Positions 35,847 through 45,764 of a DNA stretch of 64,000 nt are shown piece by piece. The DNA is from Oscillospiraceae bacterium (lineage in GTDB: Bacteria; Bacillota; Clostridia; Oscillospirales; CAG-272), in assembly GCA_015063845.1 (NCBI GenBank), contig SVTJ01000009.1, positions 1 through 64,000 on the forward strand. Reading direction: 5' to 3'. A model generated the notes under the pieces. The model was not told the DNA's origin. It was given only the letters and a program-made list of their open reading frames with translations, and searched no databases. The position numbers and the translations under genes were made by a program. Every line of letters begins with the position of its first letter. Position 1 is the first letter of the stretch.

Positions 35847-38303
35847 TTATATCTTTCTCAGCTTTGCGAAGCTTCCCATAAGCTTCTTTGTGCCTGCATT
35901 ATCAAACACGACCTCATAGAGCACGTCCGCTCCCATAGGCTTTACGGAGTATATCTCTCCCTCTCCAAATACTCGGTGGCTCACTCTGTCGCCAACCTTA
36001 AGCACCGCTTGCGGAGTGGGTTGTGGCTTGGGTGTTGGGCGGGACACCTCTCTTTGAGTAGGCTGACTGTCCTCTATCTTATATACCTTAGGTCTTGTTG
36101 GCCTCGGCATATACGCATACGGATCGTAATCGGCAGTGTCCTCAAGCAAGAGCTCGTCGGGTATCTCGCGAACAAACTTTGAAAGCGGATTGTAGGAAGT
36201 CTGGTTATACAGCATTCTGTTGCGAGCGTGAGAAATATATATCATATCCTTTGCTCTGGTTATCGCAACGTATGCAAGTCTCCTCTCCTCCTCCATATCC
36301 TCGGGGTCGATGGAGTTTATGTTCTGCATTCCGGGGAATATACCGTCCTCCATAGCGGGCAGAAATACTATCGGGAATTCAAGACCCTTTGCGGAGTGTA
36401 CCGTCATCAGCACAACGGCATCCGCGTCCTCATCGTATCTGTCTACGTCCGCAACGAGCGAGCATCTTTCAAGAAACGCGTTAAGCACTCCGAGCGCGGT
36501 CGTATCGGTAGGCACTGTGGCAAAGCCGTCGTGCGTTTGGTCGATATAGATATTCGACGCTCCTCTGTACTCGTCCTCAAAGTCTATTACGTTCGATATA
36601 AGCTCGTCAAGGTTATCAACTCTTTCCTTTTCCTCGACACCCGCATCTATGAGCGACTGCTTGTATCCCGAAAGAGTGAGCGTTTGTCTGACTACGTTTT
36701 CAAGACTTGTGTCGGTGCTCAAAAGCGCATAGAGCGTATCTATCATTTTTGCGAAATCGCGAAGCTTATCAGCCGAGCGAGAAAGTGCGGTATACTTATT
36801 CGCAGTACGCATTATCTCTATGGGGTGAGCACCCTGCTCCGTAGCTATCGCAAAAAGTCCCTCTATTGTCTTAGCGCCTATACCTCTGCGAGGTACGTTG
36901 ATTATTCTCTTAAGTCTCTCTCTGTCAGCAGGGTTCACGAGCACGTAAAGATACGCAAGTGCGTCCTTTATCTCCATTCGCTCGTAAAAGCTCTGTCCCG
37001 AGAGGGTCAGGTGAGGTATTCCGCTTGCGGAGAGCGTGGTCTCTATCGAGCTCGAAACGGCATTTACACGGTAAAGCACCGCCATATCGCGATATTTATA
37101 CTTGCCGCTCATTACCAGCTCGTTTATTCTCTCGCTGATATACACCGCCTCGCTCTTTTGCGTTTCGGCGCGGTGCAGCACGATACGGCTGCCGTTTTGT
37201 CTGTCGGTATAAAGCTTTTTACCAAGACGCTTGGAGTTTTTGGCTATCACGGCGTTTGCCGCCTCAAGGATACAATCGGTGGAACGGTAATTTCTCTCAA
37301 GACGTATTATATTCGTTCCCTTTTCTCTGCCAAAGTCTATTATGTTCTGCACGACCGCTCCGCGGAATTTATATATACTCTGGTCGTCGTCTCCGACTAC
37401 CATTATATTGCCCCATTCCGAGCCAAGAAGCTGTGTGAGCTTTAGCTGCGCTTCGTTAGTGTCCTGGAACTCGTCAACGCAAACGTATCTGAACTTACCC
37501 GCGTAATACTTTCGCGCTTCCTCGTTTTTATCGAGTATATGCACGGCGTTCAAAATGATGTCGTCAAAATCGAGCGCGTTGCAGTCGCGAAGCCTTTGCT
37601 GATACTTCTCATATATGAGCGCGATCTTCTGCTTGCGATAGTCGGTCGCTATCTCGGCACGATATATCTCGGGCGTCATTAGCTTATTCTTTGCAAGACT
37701 TATCTCCGAGCGCACGCTCTTAAGCTGAAGCGATTTTTCATCGATATTCAGCTCCTTCATAACGTCCTTAAGGACTGACTTTGTGTTATCTGTATCGTAT
37801 ATCGAAAAGTCCGACTTATAGCCTATAAGATCGGCATACTTGCGGATTATCCTCACGCACACGGAGTGAAAAGTTCCCGCCCATATATCGTCGGCATTTA
37901 TCCCCTCGCCGAGAGTTGCGGCAAGTCTTTGTCTTATCTCCTCTGCCGCTTTTTTTGTAAAGGTTATGGCAAGCATTCTCCACGGTGGACACGGGCTCTG
38001 ACAAAACTCCGTCAGCACCTCTCCGAGCTGCTCTCTCGGCAAAAGCTTTGCGCCCTCGAGCCTCATTATCTTACCCTCGTCAAGATTTGCGGGAATATAC
38101 TCTCCGTGATATGCGTTTCCGTATTTTATTATGTATTCGACACGGTTTACAAGCACCGTCGTCTTTCCGCTTCCCGCACCCGCAAGCACCAAGAGATGTC
38201 CGTCTATACTGAACACCGCACGTCTTTGCTCCTCGTTAAGAAAGCTATAATATTTTTCAAACAGCTCTTTCTTTACCTTTATATATCGCTGTGCTAAGGT
38301 CAT
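35847..38303 (-). CDS. pcrA: UvrD/Rep-family ATP-dependent DNA helicase PcrA
   Basis: LNEEQRRAVFSIDGHLLVLAGAGSGKTTVLVNR; VVGDDDQSIYKFRGA; LMTVHSAKGLEFPIVFLPAMEDGIFP. Confidence 0.96.
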   Translation of the reverse strand: MTLAQRYIKVKKELFEKYYSFLNEEQRRAVFSIDGHLLVLAGAGSGKTTVLVNRVEYIIKYGNAYHGEYIPANLDEGKIMRLEGAKLLPREQLGEVLTEFCQSPCPPWRMLAITFTKKAAEEIRQRLAATLGEGINADDIWAGTFHSVCVRIIRKYADLIGYKSDFSIYDTDNTKSVLKDVMKELNIDEKSLQLKSVRSEISLAKNKLMTPEIYRAEIATDYRKQKIALIYEKYQQRLRDCNALDFDDIILNAVHILDKNEEARKYYAGKFRYVCVDEFQDTNEAQLKLTQLLGSEWGNIMVVGDDDQSIYKFRGAVVQNIIDFGREKGTNIIRLERNYRSTDCILEAANAVIAKNSKRLGKKLYTDRQNGSRIVLHRAETQKSEAVYISERINELVMSGKYKYRDMAVLYRVNAVSSSIETTLSASGIPHLTLSGQSFYERMEIKDALAYLYVLVNPADRERLKRIINVPRRGIGAKTIEGLFAIATEQGAHPIEIMRTANKYTALSRSADKLRDFAKMIDTLYALLSTDTSLENVVRQTLTLSGYKQSLIDAGVEEKERVDNLDELISNVIDFEDEYRGASNIYIDQTHDGFATVPTDTTALGVLNAFLERCSLVADVDRYDEDADAVVLMTVHSAKGLEFPIVFLPAMEDGIFPGMQNINSIDPEDMEEERRLAYVAITRAKDMIYISHARNRMLYNQTSYNPLSKFVREIPDELLLEDTADYDPYAYMPRPTRPKVYKIEDSQPTQREVSRPTPKPQPTPQAVLKVGDRVSHRVFGEGEIYSVKPMGADVLYEVVFDNAGTKKLMGSFAKLRKI

Positions 38304-39082
38304 TTATCTTCCTCGTCTTTGTTATCGTTATCGTCGGTTTTACTGAGCAGCCTGAGTATCCTCTCCGTCTGCTCCTCTCTTGCTCTTTTGTTCATCTTCT
38401 CGTATTCGTCGAGCTCCTCGTCGTCCTCTATGTTCTCTACCTCTTGCTCGGCGTCACTCATAGTCTTGAGAGGACGCGGCTTATAGAACACGTTCATCTC
38501 CTCTATAGTTTCGTACCTTGCGGTAAGCACGCTCACAGCCACCGTGAGAGCATATAGCACAAGCGCGACAAACATCATATCAAAGGGTGTGCATACAAGC
38601 TGTACGGGTATGAGAAGCACTCCGTCGTATATAGGCGGCAAAAGCATGGGAAAGAAGAATATCGGCAAAAGCAGTGCCTGATATATACAAAGCATGACTC
38701 TGTTCGGCACAAGCGTTATAAATAGCGCTCTCGCGCGAGTTGTCTTGCTTCCGCCAAAATACGCAAACGCGCTTACGGCGGAATAAACGGAAGCCGCCAC
38801 GCCTATCGCAAAAAGAGCTATAAAGCTCGGTATGAGCGCGAGCATATACTTTGCAAACTCCACTATCTGCTCCTGCTGCTGAGTATCCGCGCCGAAAAGA
38901 CGTTCTCTCGCCATATCCCAAAAGTTGTTCATAAGCGTGCTGAGAGACACAGCCTTTGTCATACCGTCTACCGTCAAGAACTGATAGCAAGGTATGAACA
39001 TAAGTATTATCATTATGATTATCGCTAAAAAGGGGAAAATATATCGGAAATATATAAGTCCCCGTCTGGTGCTTTTTTTCAT
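38300..39082 (-). CDS. Hypothetical polytopic membrane protein
   Basis: 260 aa, several TMs, acidic C-terminal tail; overlaps pcrA start. Confidence 0.65.
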   Translation of the reverse strand: MKKSTRRGLIYFRYIFPFLAIIIMIILMFIPCYQFLTVDGMTKAVSLSTLMNNFWDMARERLFGADTQQQEQIVEFAKYMLALIPSFIALFAIGVAASVYSAVSAFAYFGGSKTTRARALFITLVPNRVMLCIYQALLLPIFFFPMLLPPIYDGVLLIPVQLVCTPFDMMFVALVLYALTVAVSVLTARYETIEEMNVFYKPRPLKTMSDAEQEVENIEDDEELDEYEKMNKRAREEQTERILRLLSKTDDNDNKDEEDK

Positions 39083-39101
39083 TTTCTAAGTTTCCTCTTT
39101 T

Positions 39102-39491
39102 TCATTTAAGGTCAAACGCCCAAGGCAAAAGCTCGCCGAGCGTGGTCTCGCTGCCGTCGGCAAAATATATCTTCAAGGACGCATCCGCGTGCTCCGAGAG
39201 CACCTGACGGCAAACTCCGCAAGGATAACACGCGTCGGACGCGCTCTCCCCTGCCTTGCCACCCACAACGGCTAACGCACGAAAATCGGTAACTCCCTCG
39301 CTGACAGCCTTGAATATCGCAACTCTTTCAGCGCAGCACGTAGGGGTAAACGATGCGTTTTCTATATTGCAGCCCGTAAAGACCTCTCCGCTCTCGGAGA
39401 GCAATGCCGCTCCGACAAGAAATCCCGAATATGGCGCGTACGCCTTCTCTCTTGCGCTTTTTGCAAGCTCTATAAGCTTTTCGCTCGTCAT
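39102..39491 (-). CDS. cdd: Cytidine deaminase
   Basis: AYAPYSGFLVGAALLSESGEVFTGCNIENASFTPTCCAERVAIFKA; CYPCGVCRQVLSE. Confidence 0.95.
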   Translation of the reverse strand: MTSEKLIELAKSAREKAYAPYSGFLVGAALLSESGEVFTGCNIENASFTPTCCAERVAIFKAVSEGVTDFRALAVVGGKAGESASDACYPCGVCRQVLSEHADASLKIYFADGSETTLGELLPWAFDLK

Positions 39492-39500
39492 AATTTCTCC

Positions 39501-40637
39501 TTAATCGATACCGAGTGTATTTGATATTATCTTCGCTATGCGGCAAAAGCCGTCAAGCGTGCCGAGATCCTCTGCCGCCTCTCCCTTTTGATACACGAGC
39601 AGAGGCGTGTACTCTCTGGTGTGGTCGGTGCTCTTTGAGAAGCCCGGGTCACAGCCGTGGTCGGCGGTTATTATGAGCATATCGTCCTCGCTGAGCTTTT
39701 CAACAAAAGCTCCAAGCCAAGTATCAAAGGCGTTCAGTCCGCTCGCGTATGCGTTTGCATCTCTGCGGTGTCCCCAAAGCATATCGAAATCGACAAGATT
39801 TGCAAAGCAAAGTCCCGTGAAATCTATTTTGGAAAGCTCGTCAAGCACGCTCATACCCTCGTCGTTGGAATGGGTATAGTGCGCCTGTGTAAAGCTCTGA
39901 CCTGCAAAAATGTCGTATATCTTTCCGACGGATATACAGTCAAGTCCGCTTTTAACCACGCGCTCGGGCAAAATATCTTTTGGGGGCTCTAGCGAGAAAT
40001 CACGTCTGTTTGCGGTGCGTCGAAAGTCTCCCGCGCTTCCCTTGAAGGGACGGGCGATTATTCTGCCGACTCCGTATTTTTCTCCCCTCATTATCTCTCT
40101 TGCCTTGCGGCAGTAGCCGTAAAGCTCGTCGAGACTTACAATATCCTCATGAGCCGCTATCTGGAGCACGCTGTCTGCAGAGGTATACACGATAAGCTTT
40201 CCGCTTTCGAGATGCTCCGCTCCGAAATCGTTTATAACCGCCGTACCCGAATACGGCTTATTGCAGAGTATTCCCCTGCCAAAAGCGGCTTGCAGTCTAT
40301 CGACTATCTCGTCGGGAAAACCGTTTGGGAACGTGGGCATCGGCTCTTTTGAAATATGACCCGCTATCTCCCAGTGCCCGATAGTGGTGTCCTTACCACC
40401 CGACAGCTCACGCAGACGCGCGTGTGTCGCCAACGGCGCATTTGTCTTGCCGAGAAACGACAGTCCGTCTATATTTCCAAGCCCCAACGCACAAAGATTG
40501 GGGATATCAAGAATTCCCGTGTTATAAAGACTGCGAAGCGTATGCGCGCCGCTATCGCCAAAAATGCTCGCGTCGGGTGCTTCCCCCGCGCCAACGCTAT
40601 CGAGAACTATCAAAAAAACTCTCTTTGAGTGCTTCAT
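39501..40637 (-). CDS. deoB: Phosphopentomutase
   Basis: KRVFLIVLDSVGAGEAPDASIFGDSGAHTL; ADHGCDPGFSKSTDHTREYTPLLVY. Confidence 0.96.
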   Translation of the reverse strand: MKHSKRVFLIVLDSVGAGEAPDASIFGDSGAHTLRSLYNTGILDIPNLCALGLGNIDGLSFLGKTNAPLATHARLRELSGGKDTTIGHWEIAGHISKEPMPTFPNGFPDEIVDRLQAAFGRGILCNKPYSGTAVINDFGAEHLESGKLIVYTSADSVLQIAAHEDIVSLDELYGYCRKAREIMRGEKYGVGRIIARPFKGSAGDFRRTANRRDFSLEPPKDILPERVVKSGLDCISVGKIYDIFAGQSFTQAHYTHSNDEGMSVLDELSKIDFTGLCFANLVDFDMLWGHRRDANAYASGLNAFDTWLGAFVEKLSEDDMLIITADHGCDPGFSKSTDHTREYTPLLVYQKGEAAEDLGTLDGFCRIAKIISNTLGID

Positions 40638-40644
40638 ACTTTCC

Positions 40645-41370
40645 TCATTCTTGTATTTTTGCGGCAACGTCAAGCGCGAGACGCATCATATCCGTAAAGC
40701 CGCTCATTCTCTCGTCGGACGTAGTCGACTCACCCGTGACCAGCGAATCCGAGACCGTGCATATCGCAAGCGCCTTCTTTCCGGCTCTCGCCGCATTCAT
40801 ATAAAGAGCCGCCGCTTCCATCTCAACGGCAAGCACTCCCATCTTCTTCCACTTAAGTCCACCGCCGTTCTCATCGTAAAACGTATCCGACGAGAACAGA
40901 TTTCCAACGTGATATTCAAGTCCCTTTTGCTTTGCGAGCTCAACGGCGCACTCAAGCGTTTTATAGTCGCATATTGGCGCGTAATGACCGCCAAGAGCAT
41001 ACTGCTCGCTATACGCGGAATTTGTACAAGCTCCCATTCCGAAAACTATATCGCGAACCTTTACCTGCTCTTGCAAAGCTCCCGCAGAGCCTATCCTTAT
41101 GATACAGTCAACGTCAAAAAAGTTGTATAGCTCATAGCTGTAAATACCTATCGACGGCATTCCCATACCGCTTGCCATTACCGACACGCGCTTTCCGTTC
41201 CACTCTCCCGTATAGCCCTGTACCCCTCTTACGTTATTGAAAAGCACGGGGTTTTCAAGAAAATTCTTGGCAACGTACTCCGAACGCAAAGGGTCGCCCG
41301 GCATAAGCACGACCTTGGCAATATCCGACGGGGACGCCTTGATATGAGGTGTTGGTGTTTTTTCCGACAT
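40645..41370 (-). CDS. deoD: Purine-nucleoside phosphorylase DeoD-type
   Basis: TPHIKASPSDIAKVVLMPGDPLRSEYVAKNFLENPVLFNNVRGVQGYTGEWNGKRVSVMASGMGMPSIGIYSYEL. Confidence 0.95.
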   Translation of the reverse strand: MSEKTPTPHIKASPSDIAKVVLMPGDPLRSEYVAKNFLENPVLFNNVRGVQGYTGEWNGKRVSVMASGMGMPSIGIYSYELYNFFDVDCIIRIGSAGALQEQVKVRDIVFGMGACTNSAYSEQYALGGHYAPICDYKTLECAVELAKQKGLEYHVGNLFSSDTFYDENGGGLKWKKMGVLAVEMEAAALYMNAARAGKKALAICTVSDSLVTGESTTSDERMSGFTDMMRLALDVAAKIQE

Positions 41371-41390
41371 TTTTACGTACACTCCTTTTG

Positions 41391-41978
41391 TCAGTTTTTA
41401 AGCGGAGTTCCCTCCATATAGTACGACGCTTCCATATCCGCCACGCAAAGCGCAAAGGCAAGCGGAAACATCTCAAGTGCCCTGCCTATCTGATTTGCGT
41501 CCTCGGGACCCGAGAAGCCCATATGGTATCTTATCGCGAACGCCTCGTCACGCGTGAGCTTGATAAATCCCGAGATTATGTAAACGGATTTTTCGCCGTG
41601 ACCGTATGGCAGATTGTCCTCTATGGTATAATAAGGGACACTCTCCCACACTCCGTTCTTCTTTACGTTTCGCATCTCGGTCTTGTAAAAATTAGTCTTA
41701 CAAAGGTCGTGAAGCAATGCCGCGATGGCAAGCGACTCCTCTGAGAAGGTAAAGCCGTATTTCTCCTTAAAGCGCGGACGATTCACAAAATCGCAAAGAC
41801 ATTCGTAGACGTTGAGGCTGTGCTCAAGCAAGCCTCCCTCATACGCGCCGTGAAATCTCGTTGACGCAGGTGCTGTAAAGAAATCCGTCTTGCACTCAAT
41901 GTATTCCAGCAGCTTATCCGCGCCCTCTCTCTTTACACACGATTTGTAAATATCAATAAATTTTTCTCTGTTAGTCAT
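41391..41978 (-). CDS. HD domain-containing hydrolase
   Basis: GAYEGGLLEHSLNVYECLCDF; AALLHDLCKTNFYK. Confidence 0.88.
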   Translation of the reverse strand: MTNREKFIDIYKSCVKREGADKLLEYIECKTDFFTAPASTRFHGAYEGGLLEHSLNVYECLCDFVNRPRFKEKYGFTFSEESLAIAALLHDLCKTNFYKTEMRNVKKNGVWESVPYYTIEDNLPYGHGEKSVYIISGFIKLTRDEAFAIRYHMGFSGPEDANQIGRALEMFPLAFALCVADMEASYYMEGTPLKN

Positions 41979-42127
41979 ATTATTTCTCCATAAATATAGT
42001 TATATTTATTGTATCACATTTCCCGCCATAAATCAACGGTGATATTATAAATTTATAATATTTTTAAATATAAGATCCGCATTGGAAATGAAATTCATCT
42101 CCAATGCGGAAATAATGCTATCAATGC

Positions 42128-43861
42128 TCAAAATTCCAATATAACAAAGCCCGTTGCGGGTACTCTCACCTTATACGTCTTACCGTCCACTCTAATGATA
42201 TCCACGGGCATATCAACGCCCTCAACAAGCTTTTTGGGAACAGCGTTTTGCTTGAATGTCACCGTCACGCACTTTGTCGCCTCTTGGTTTATACTGTCAC
42301 CCGTCACGGCATCTCGTCTGTTACCCGCATTGTTGAATATCGAAAGATATCGCTTGCCGTTCTCATCGGCAGATACCAGCCACAAAAGTCCGTCAACGTA
42401 GCAGTCAAGCGTTTGTTTCGTCAGGGTGGAAATGACCGCTTCAAGTTTTTCGATATCTCCACTCTCAATTATCCTCAGTCCGCTTCCCTGCCTCTCACTT
42501 GCGAAGTCGCCGTCGACCGAAGCGTCTATCAGATACTCGTAACGAGAGAGCGCATCGTCGGACGCGTCCTCGTACAAAATATCAAAAACGTCACCGAAAC
42601 GAGTGTTGGTCATAACATGGTCCTCATTGTCGCCGTCATATCTTTCGCTGTAAGCGAAAAGCAGCTTTATGACGTCCTCGATATGTCCGAAATACCTCTT
42701 TTCCTCAGCGTCAAGAGGTGCCTCAAGATACGTATCTCTGTGCTCTCCTAACGCTCCCTTGAGTACATCTGTGTTTATCTGCACGACCGAGTAGCGTTTC
42801 GGAAGTACCACGGCAAACGGCACCCTTGCCTTTATACCGCGGAATTTCATAGCGTTATTTATAAAGTTCTTTTTGACCTGACCGTACTCGGACAGCTCGA
42901 ACGTAGTCATATCGTTGTAGCTGCAATTAAGTCCCCATTCCTCGCTCATATAGTGCGCGCCCGCCATAAGAGAATAGTAATATATGCGGTTTTGCAGCAG
43001 ACGCGAGCTTCCGCCGTTTTTGCCGTAGGTAGTAAAGTCGTCCTTGTGCGTTTCTTGAGTGAGATACCATTCGTTTTTCAAAGTAGTGTTGAATACGGGC
43101 ATAGTGTAGCCGTGCTCCTTTGACGCGCTCCAGCATTCGTAATACGTGCCCCAAGTCTTGCCCGACGCATTTGCCTGTCCTCGCGCGAGTGCCACGGCTA
43201 CGCACATAAGGGGTATCTGCGCTCCAACCTCGGGCATAAACGTCTTCATTCCCGCCTTGTCCTCAAGATAAGCGGCAAGATAATAGCTGTCACAAGGCAG
43301 AATACAGTTGTCGGTGTCTGCCATACGACACGCAAACAGCTCTTTGAACTCGTCAATAAATTCCTCGTGTGTCCTTGCGTAGGTCTTGTTTGCGTAAAAG
43401 TAAATGCTCTCTTGGGATAGTCCGTGCAGCACCTTTTTGTCAGGCGTTACCGCATAGGGACGCAGAAGCTCTTTGTCAAGCAAGGCTACGTCGTACGGGC
43501 CGTCACCGCCGACGCGCCTGAGCCGCGCCCAGTCCTGCCTGCGGCGATTAGAGCCGCTTTCGTGAAGCTGAAAACCGAGAAACCAATCTCCGAGCATTTC
43601 CCTATATTTACCGATAAGCAACTTGTCAAATTCATAAGGATACCACGTAATACCGCCCGCTATTCTGTCCACGTAAAAAGGGATATTATCCTGTTTTATC
43701 ATTTGGTAAAGACGAGAACCCTCGGCAGCAAAATAATTAAAGGTCTTATCCTTTGGGACTGCAAAGCAATGCTGTATCTTAAAGCCCGTATCACCGTTTA
43801 TCATTCCGTTTTTTTCAAGACCCGCAAAGCATTCGTCATTGTACACGTGAAAAAACTTCAT
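42128..43861 (-). CDS. Uncharacterised protein, possible glycoside-hydrolase-like TIM barrel
   Basis: 577 aa; aromatic-rich KTWGTYYECWSASKEHGYTMP and MSEEWGLNCSYND; no confident family recognised. Confidence 0.45.
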   Translation of the reverse strand: MKFFHVYNDECFAGLEKNGMINGDTGFKIQHCFAVPKDKTFNYFAAEGSRLYQMIKQDNIPFYVDRIAGGITWYPYEFDKLLIGKYREMLGDWFLGFQLHESGSNRRRQDWARLRRVGGDGPYDVALLDKELLRPYAVTPDKKVLHGLSQESIYFYANKTYARTHEEFIDEFKELFACRMADTDNCILPCDSYYLAAYLEDKAGMKTFMPEVGAQIPLMCVAVALARGQANASGKTWGTYYECWSASKEHGYTMPVFNTTLKNEWYLTQETHKDDFTTYGKNGGSSRLLQNRIYYYSLMAGAHYMSEEWGLNCSYNDMTTFELSEYGQVKKNFINNAMKFRGIKARVPFAVVLPKRYSVVQINTDVLKGALGEHRDTYLEAPLDAEEKRYFGHIEDVIKLLFAYSERYDGDNEDHVMTNTRFGDVFDILYEDASDDALSRYEYLIDASVDGDFASERQGSGLRIIESGDIEKLEAVISTLTKQTLDCYVDGLLWLVSADENGKRYLSIFNNAGNRRDAVTGDSINQEATKCVTVTFKQNAVPKKLVEGVDMPVDIIRVDGKTYKVRVPATGFVILEF

Positions 43862-44052
43862 ACTCGACCTCCGTATTAAAAAGCCAAAAAAGCCTTAATA
43901 AATGTCAATAAAAAGTATAGCATATCATTTTTTAAAAGTCAACAAGTTACCATATTTTCTCACTAATAATAAAAAAACATCTGTCAACAATAATAGCAGA
44001 GCAGCGGAAAAGCGGCGACAGGGGCAAAGGATTTTGCTCGGTATGCCGCAAA

Positions 44053-44086
44053 GGAAAGGCGCAGAGCCTTTTGCTCTGCGCTTTCC
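44053..44086 (+). promoter_or_regulatory. Strong leader hairpin upstream of SASP gene
   Basis: GGAAAGGCGCAGAG-ccttttg-CTCTGCGCTTTCC. Confidence 0.45.
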
Positions 44087-44128
44087 CTTCTTATGCTCGA
44101 TAAAATAGATAAGACAGGAGATTTTGAT

Positions 44129-44329
44129 ATGTCTAACAAGAACGTAGTGCCTGAGGCAAAGGAAGCGCTTAACAAGTTTAAGATGCAGGCTGCCAGCGAG
44201 GTCGGTGTTAACCTTAAGAACGGTTACAACGGTGACCTCACCTCTAAGCAGGCAGGTAGCGTCGGCGGTCAGATGGTAAAGAAGATGGTCGAGAGCTACG
44301 AGAACTCCATTAAGAACACCAACGGCTAA
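44129..44329 (+). CDS. Alpha/beta-type small acid-soluble spore protein
   Basis: EAKEALNKFKMQAASEVGVNLKNGYNGDLTSKQAGSVGGQMVKKMVESYE. Confidence 0.95.
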   Translation: MSNKNVVPEAKEALNKFKMQAASEVGVNLKNGYNGDLTSKQAGSVGGQMVKKMVESYENSIKNTNG

Positions 44330-44343
44330 AACGCCCTGGTAAT

Positions 44344-44378
44344 AAAACGGCGGTGCAAGTCACCGCCGTTTTATTATA
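44344..44378 (+). terminator. SASP terminator
   Basis: AAAACGGCGGTG-caagt-CACCGCCGTTTTATT. Confidence 0.75.
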
Positions 44379-44398
44379 TCGCTTTTTCCATTTAACTG

Positions 44399-44427
44399 TT
44401 GACAAAAAAGTTTTTTTGGTTTATAAT
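44399..44427 (+). promoter_or_regulatory. Consensus sigma70 promoter for tyrS
   Basis: TTGACA - 17 bp - TATAAT; short leader without T-box. Confidence 0.85.
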
Positions 44428-44468
44428 TAATAATTGTTATATAATTATTTTCAAACAGGAGATTTGTT

Positions 44469-45689
44469 ATGACTATTTATGACGAGCTCGTTGCCAGAGG
44501 TCTTATCGCTCAGGTAACGGACGAAGACGAGATCAAAGAACTTATAAACAACGGTAAAGCCGTTTTCTATATTGGTTTCGACCCCACGGCTGACAGCTTG
44601 CACGTCGGTCACTTCATGGCTCTCTGCCTTATGAAGAGACTTCAGATGGCAGGCAATAAACCCGTTGCTCTCATCGGCGGCGGTACGGCTATGGTCGGTG
44701 ACCCCTCGGGCAGAACCGATATGCGTCAGATGATGACTAAGGAGACTATCGCTCACAACTGCGAATGCTTCAAAAAGCAGATGAGCCGCTTTATCGATTT
44801 TTCCGACGGTAAGGCTCTTATGGTGAACAATGCCGACTGGCTGCTTGACCTCAACTACATCGAGGTGCTCCGCGAGGTTGGCGCTTGCTTCTCTGTTAAT
44901 CGTATGCTCTCCGCTGAGTGCTACAAGCAGAGAATGGAAAAGGGGCTTTCCTTCCTTGAGTTCAACTACATGATAATGCAGTCCTATGACTTCTATCACC
45001 TCTACCAGACGCTCGGCTGCAATATGCAGTTTGGCGGTGACGACCAGTGGTCGAATATGCTTGGCGGTACGGAGCTTATCCGCCGCAAGCTCGGTAAGGA
45101 CGCATACGCTATGACCATCACGCTTCTCCTCAATTCCGAGGGCAAGAAGATGGGTAAGACGCAGTCGGGCGCAGTTTGGCTCGACCCCGAAAAGACCTCT
45201 CCCTACGATTTCTATCAGTACTGGAGAAACGTTGCGGACGCTGACGTTCTTAAGTGCATAAGAATGCTCACCTTCCTTCCCCTCGAGCAGATAAACGAGA
45301 TGGATAGCTGGGAGGGCGCACAGCTCAATCGCGCTAAGGAGATACTCGCATACGAGCTCACAGCTCTCGTTCACGGTGAGGAAGAAGCAAAGAAGGCAGA
45401 GGCGAGCGCAAAGGCACTCTTCGGCGCGGGCGCTGAGGCTGAGATACCTATGACCGAGCTTTGTGACGCTGACTTTATCGACGGCGTTATCGACATCGGC
45501 TCTATACTAGTAAAGGCAGGACTTGTTCCCTCTAAGAGCGAGGCAAGACGCGCTATCGAGCAGGGCGGAGTTTCCTGCGACGGCGAAAAGGTTACCGACG
45601 TAAGAGCTACCTATTCTAAGGCAGACCTCGCCGACGGTAAGGTCTTCAAGCGTGGTAAAAAGAGCTTCCGCAAGGTAATCGCGAAGTAA
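44469..45689 (+). CDS. tyrS: Tyrosyl-tRNA synthetase
   Basis: [41 protein letters not shown] (KMSKS-like); S4 domain tail. Confidence 0.97.
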   Translation: MTIYDELVARGLIAQVTDEDEIKELINNGKAVFYIGFDPTADSLHVGHFMALCLMKRLQMAGNKPVALIGGGTAMVGDPSGRTDMRQMMTKETIAHNCECFKKQMSRFIDFSDGKALMVNNADWLLDLNYIEVLREVGACFSVNRMLSAECYKQRMEKGLSFLEFNYMIMQSYDFYHLYQTLGCNMQFGGDDQWSNMLGGTELIRRKLGKDAYAMTITLLLNSEGKKMGKTQSGAVWLDPEKTSPYDFYQYWRNVADADVLKCIRMLTFLPLEQINEMDSWEGAQLNRAKEILAYELTALVHGEEEAKKAEASAKALFGAGAEAEIPMTELCDADFIDGVIDIGSILVKAGLVPSKSEARRAIEQGGVSCDGEKVTDVRATYSKADLADGKVFKRGKKSFRKVIAK

Positions 45690-45694
45690 AATAA

Positions 45695-45730
45695 AACGGC
45701 AGTTCAAAATGAACTGCCGTTTGTTTTTTC
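45695..45730 (+). terminator. tyrS terminator
   Basis: AACGGCAGTTC-aaaat-GAACTGCCGTT-TGTTTTTT. Confidence 0.75.
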
Positions 45731-45764
45731 AGAACAAAAAGTAACGATAACTTAGTGCTTCTTG

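Noticed and set aside
36228-37445. 405-aa plus-strand ORF
   Set aside because: Antisense to pcrA; low-complexity, Arg/Tyr/Ser-rich translation typical of shadow ORFs.
44379-44468. T-box leader upstream of tyrS
   Set aside because: Only ~40 nt separate the promoter -10 from the start codon; no room for specifier or antiterminator.
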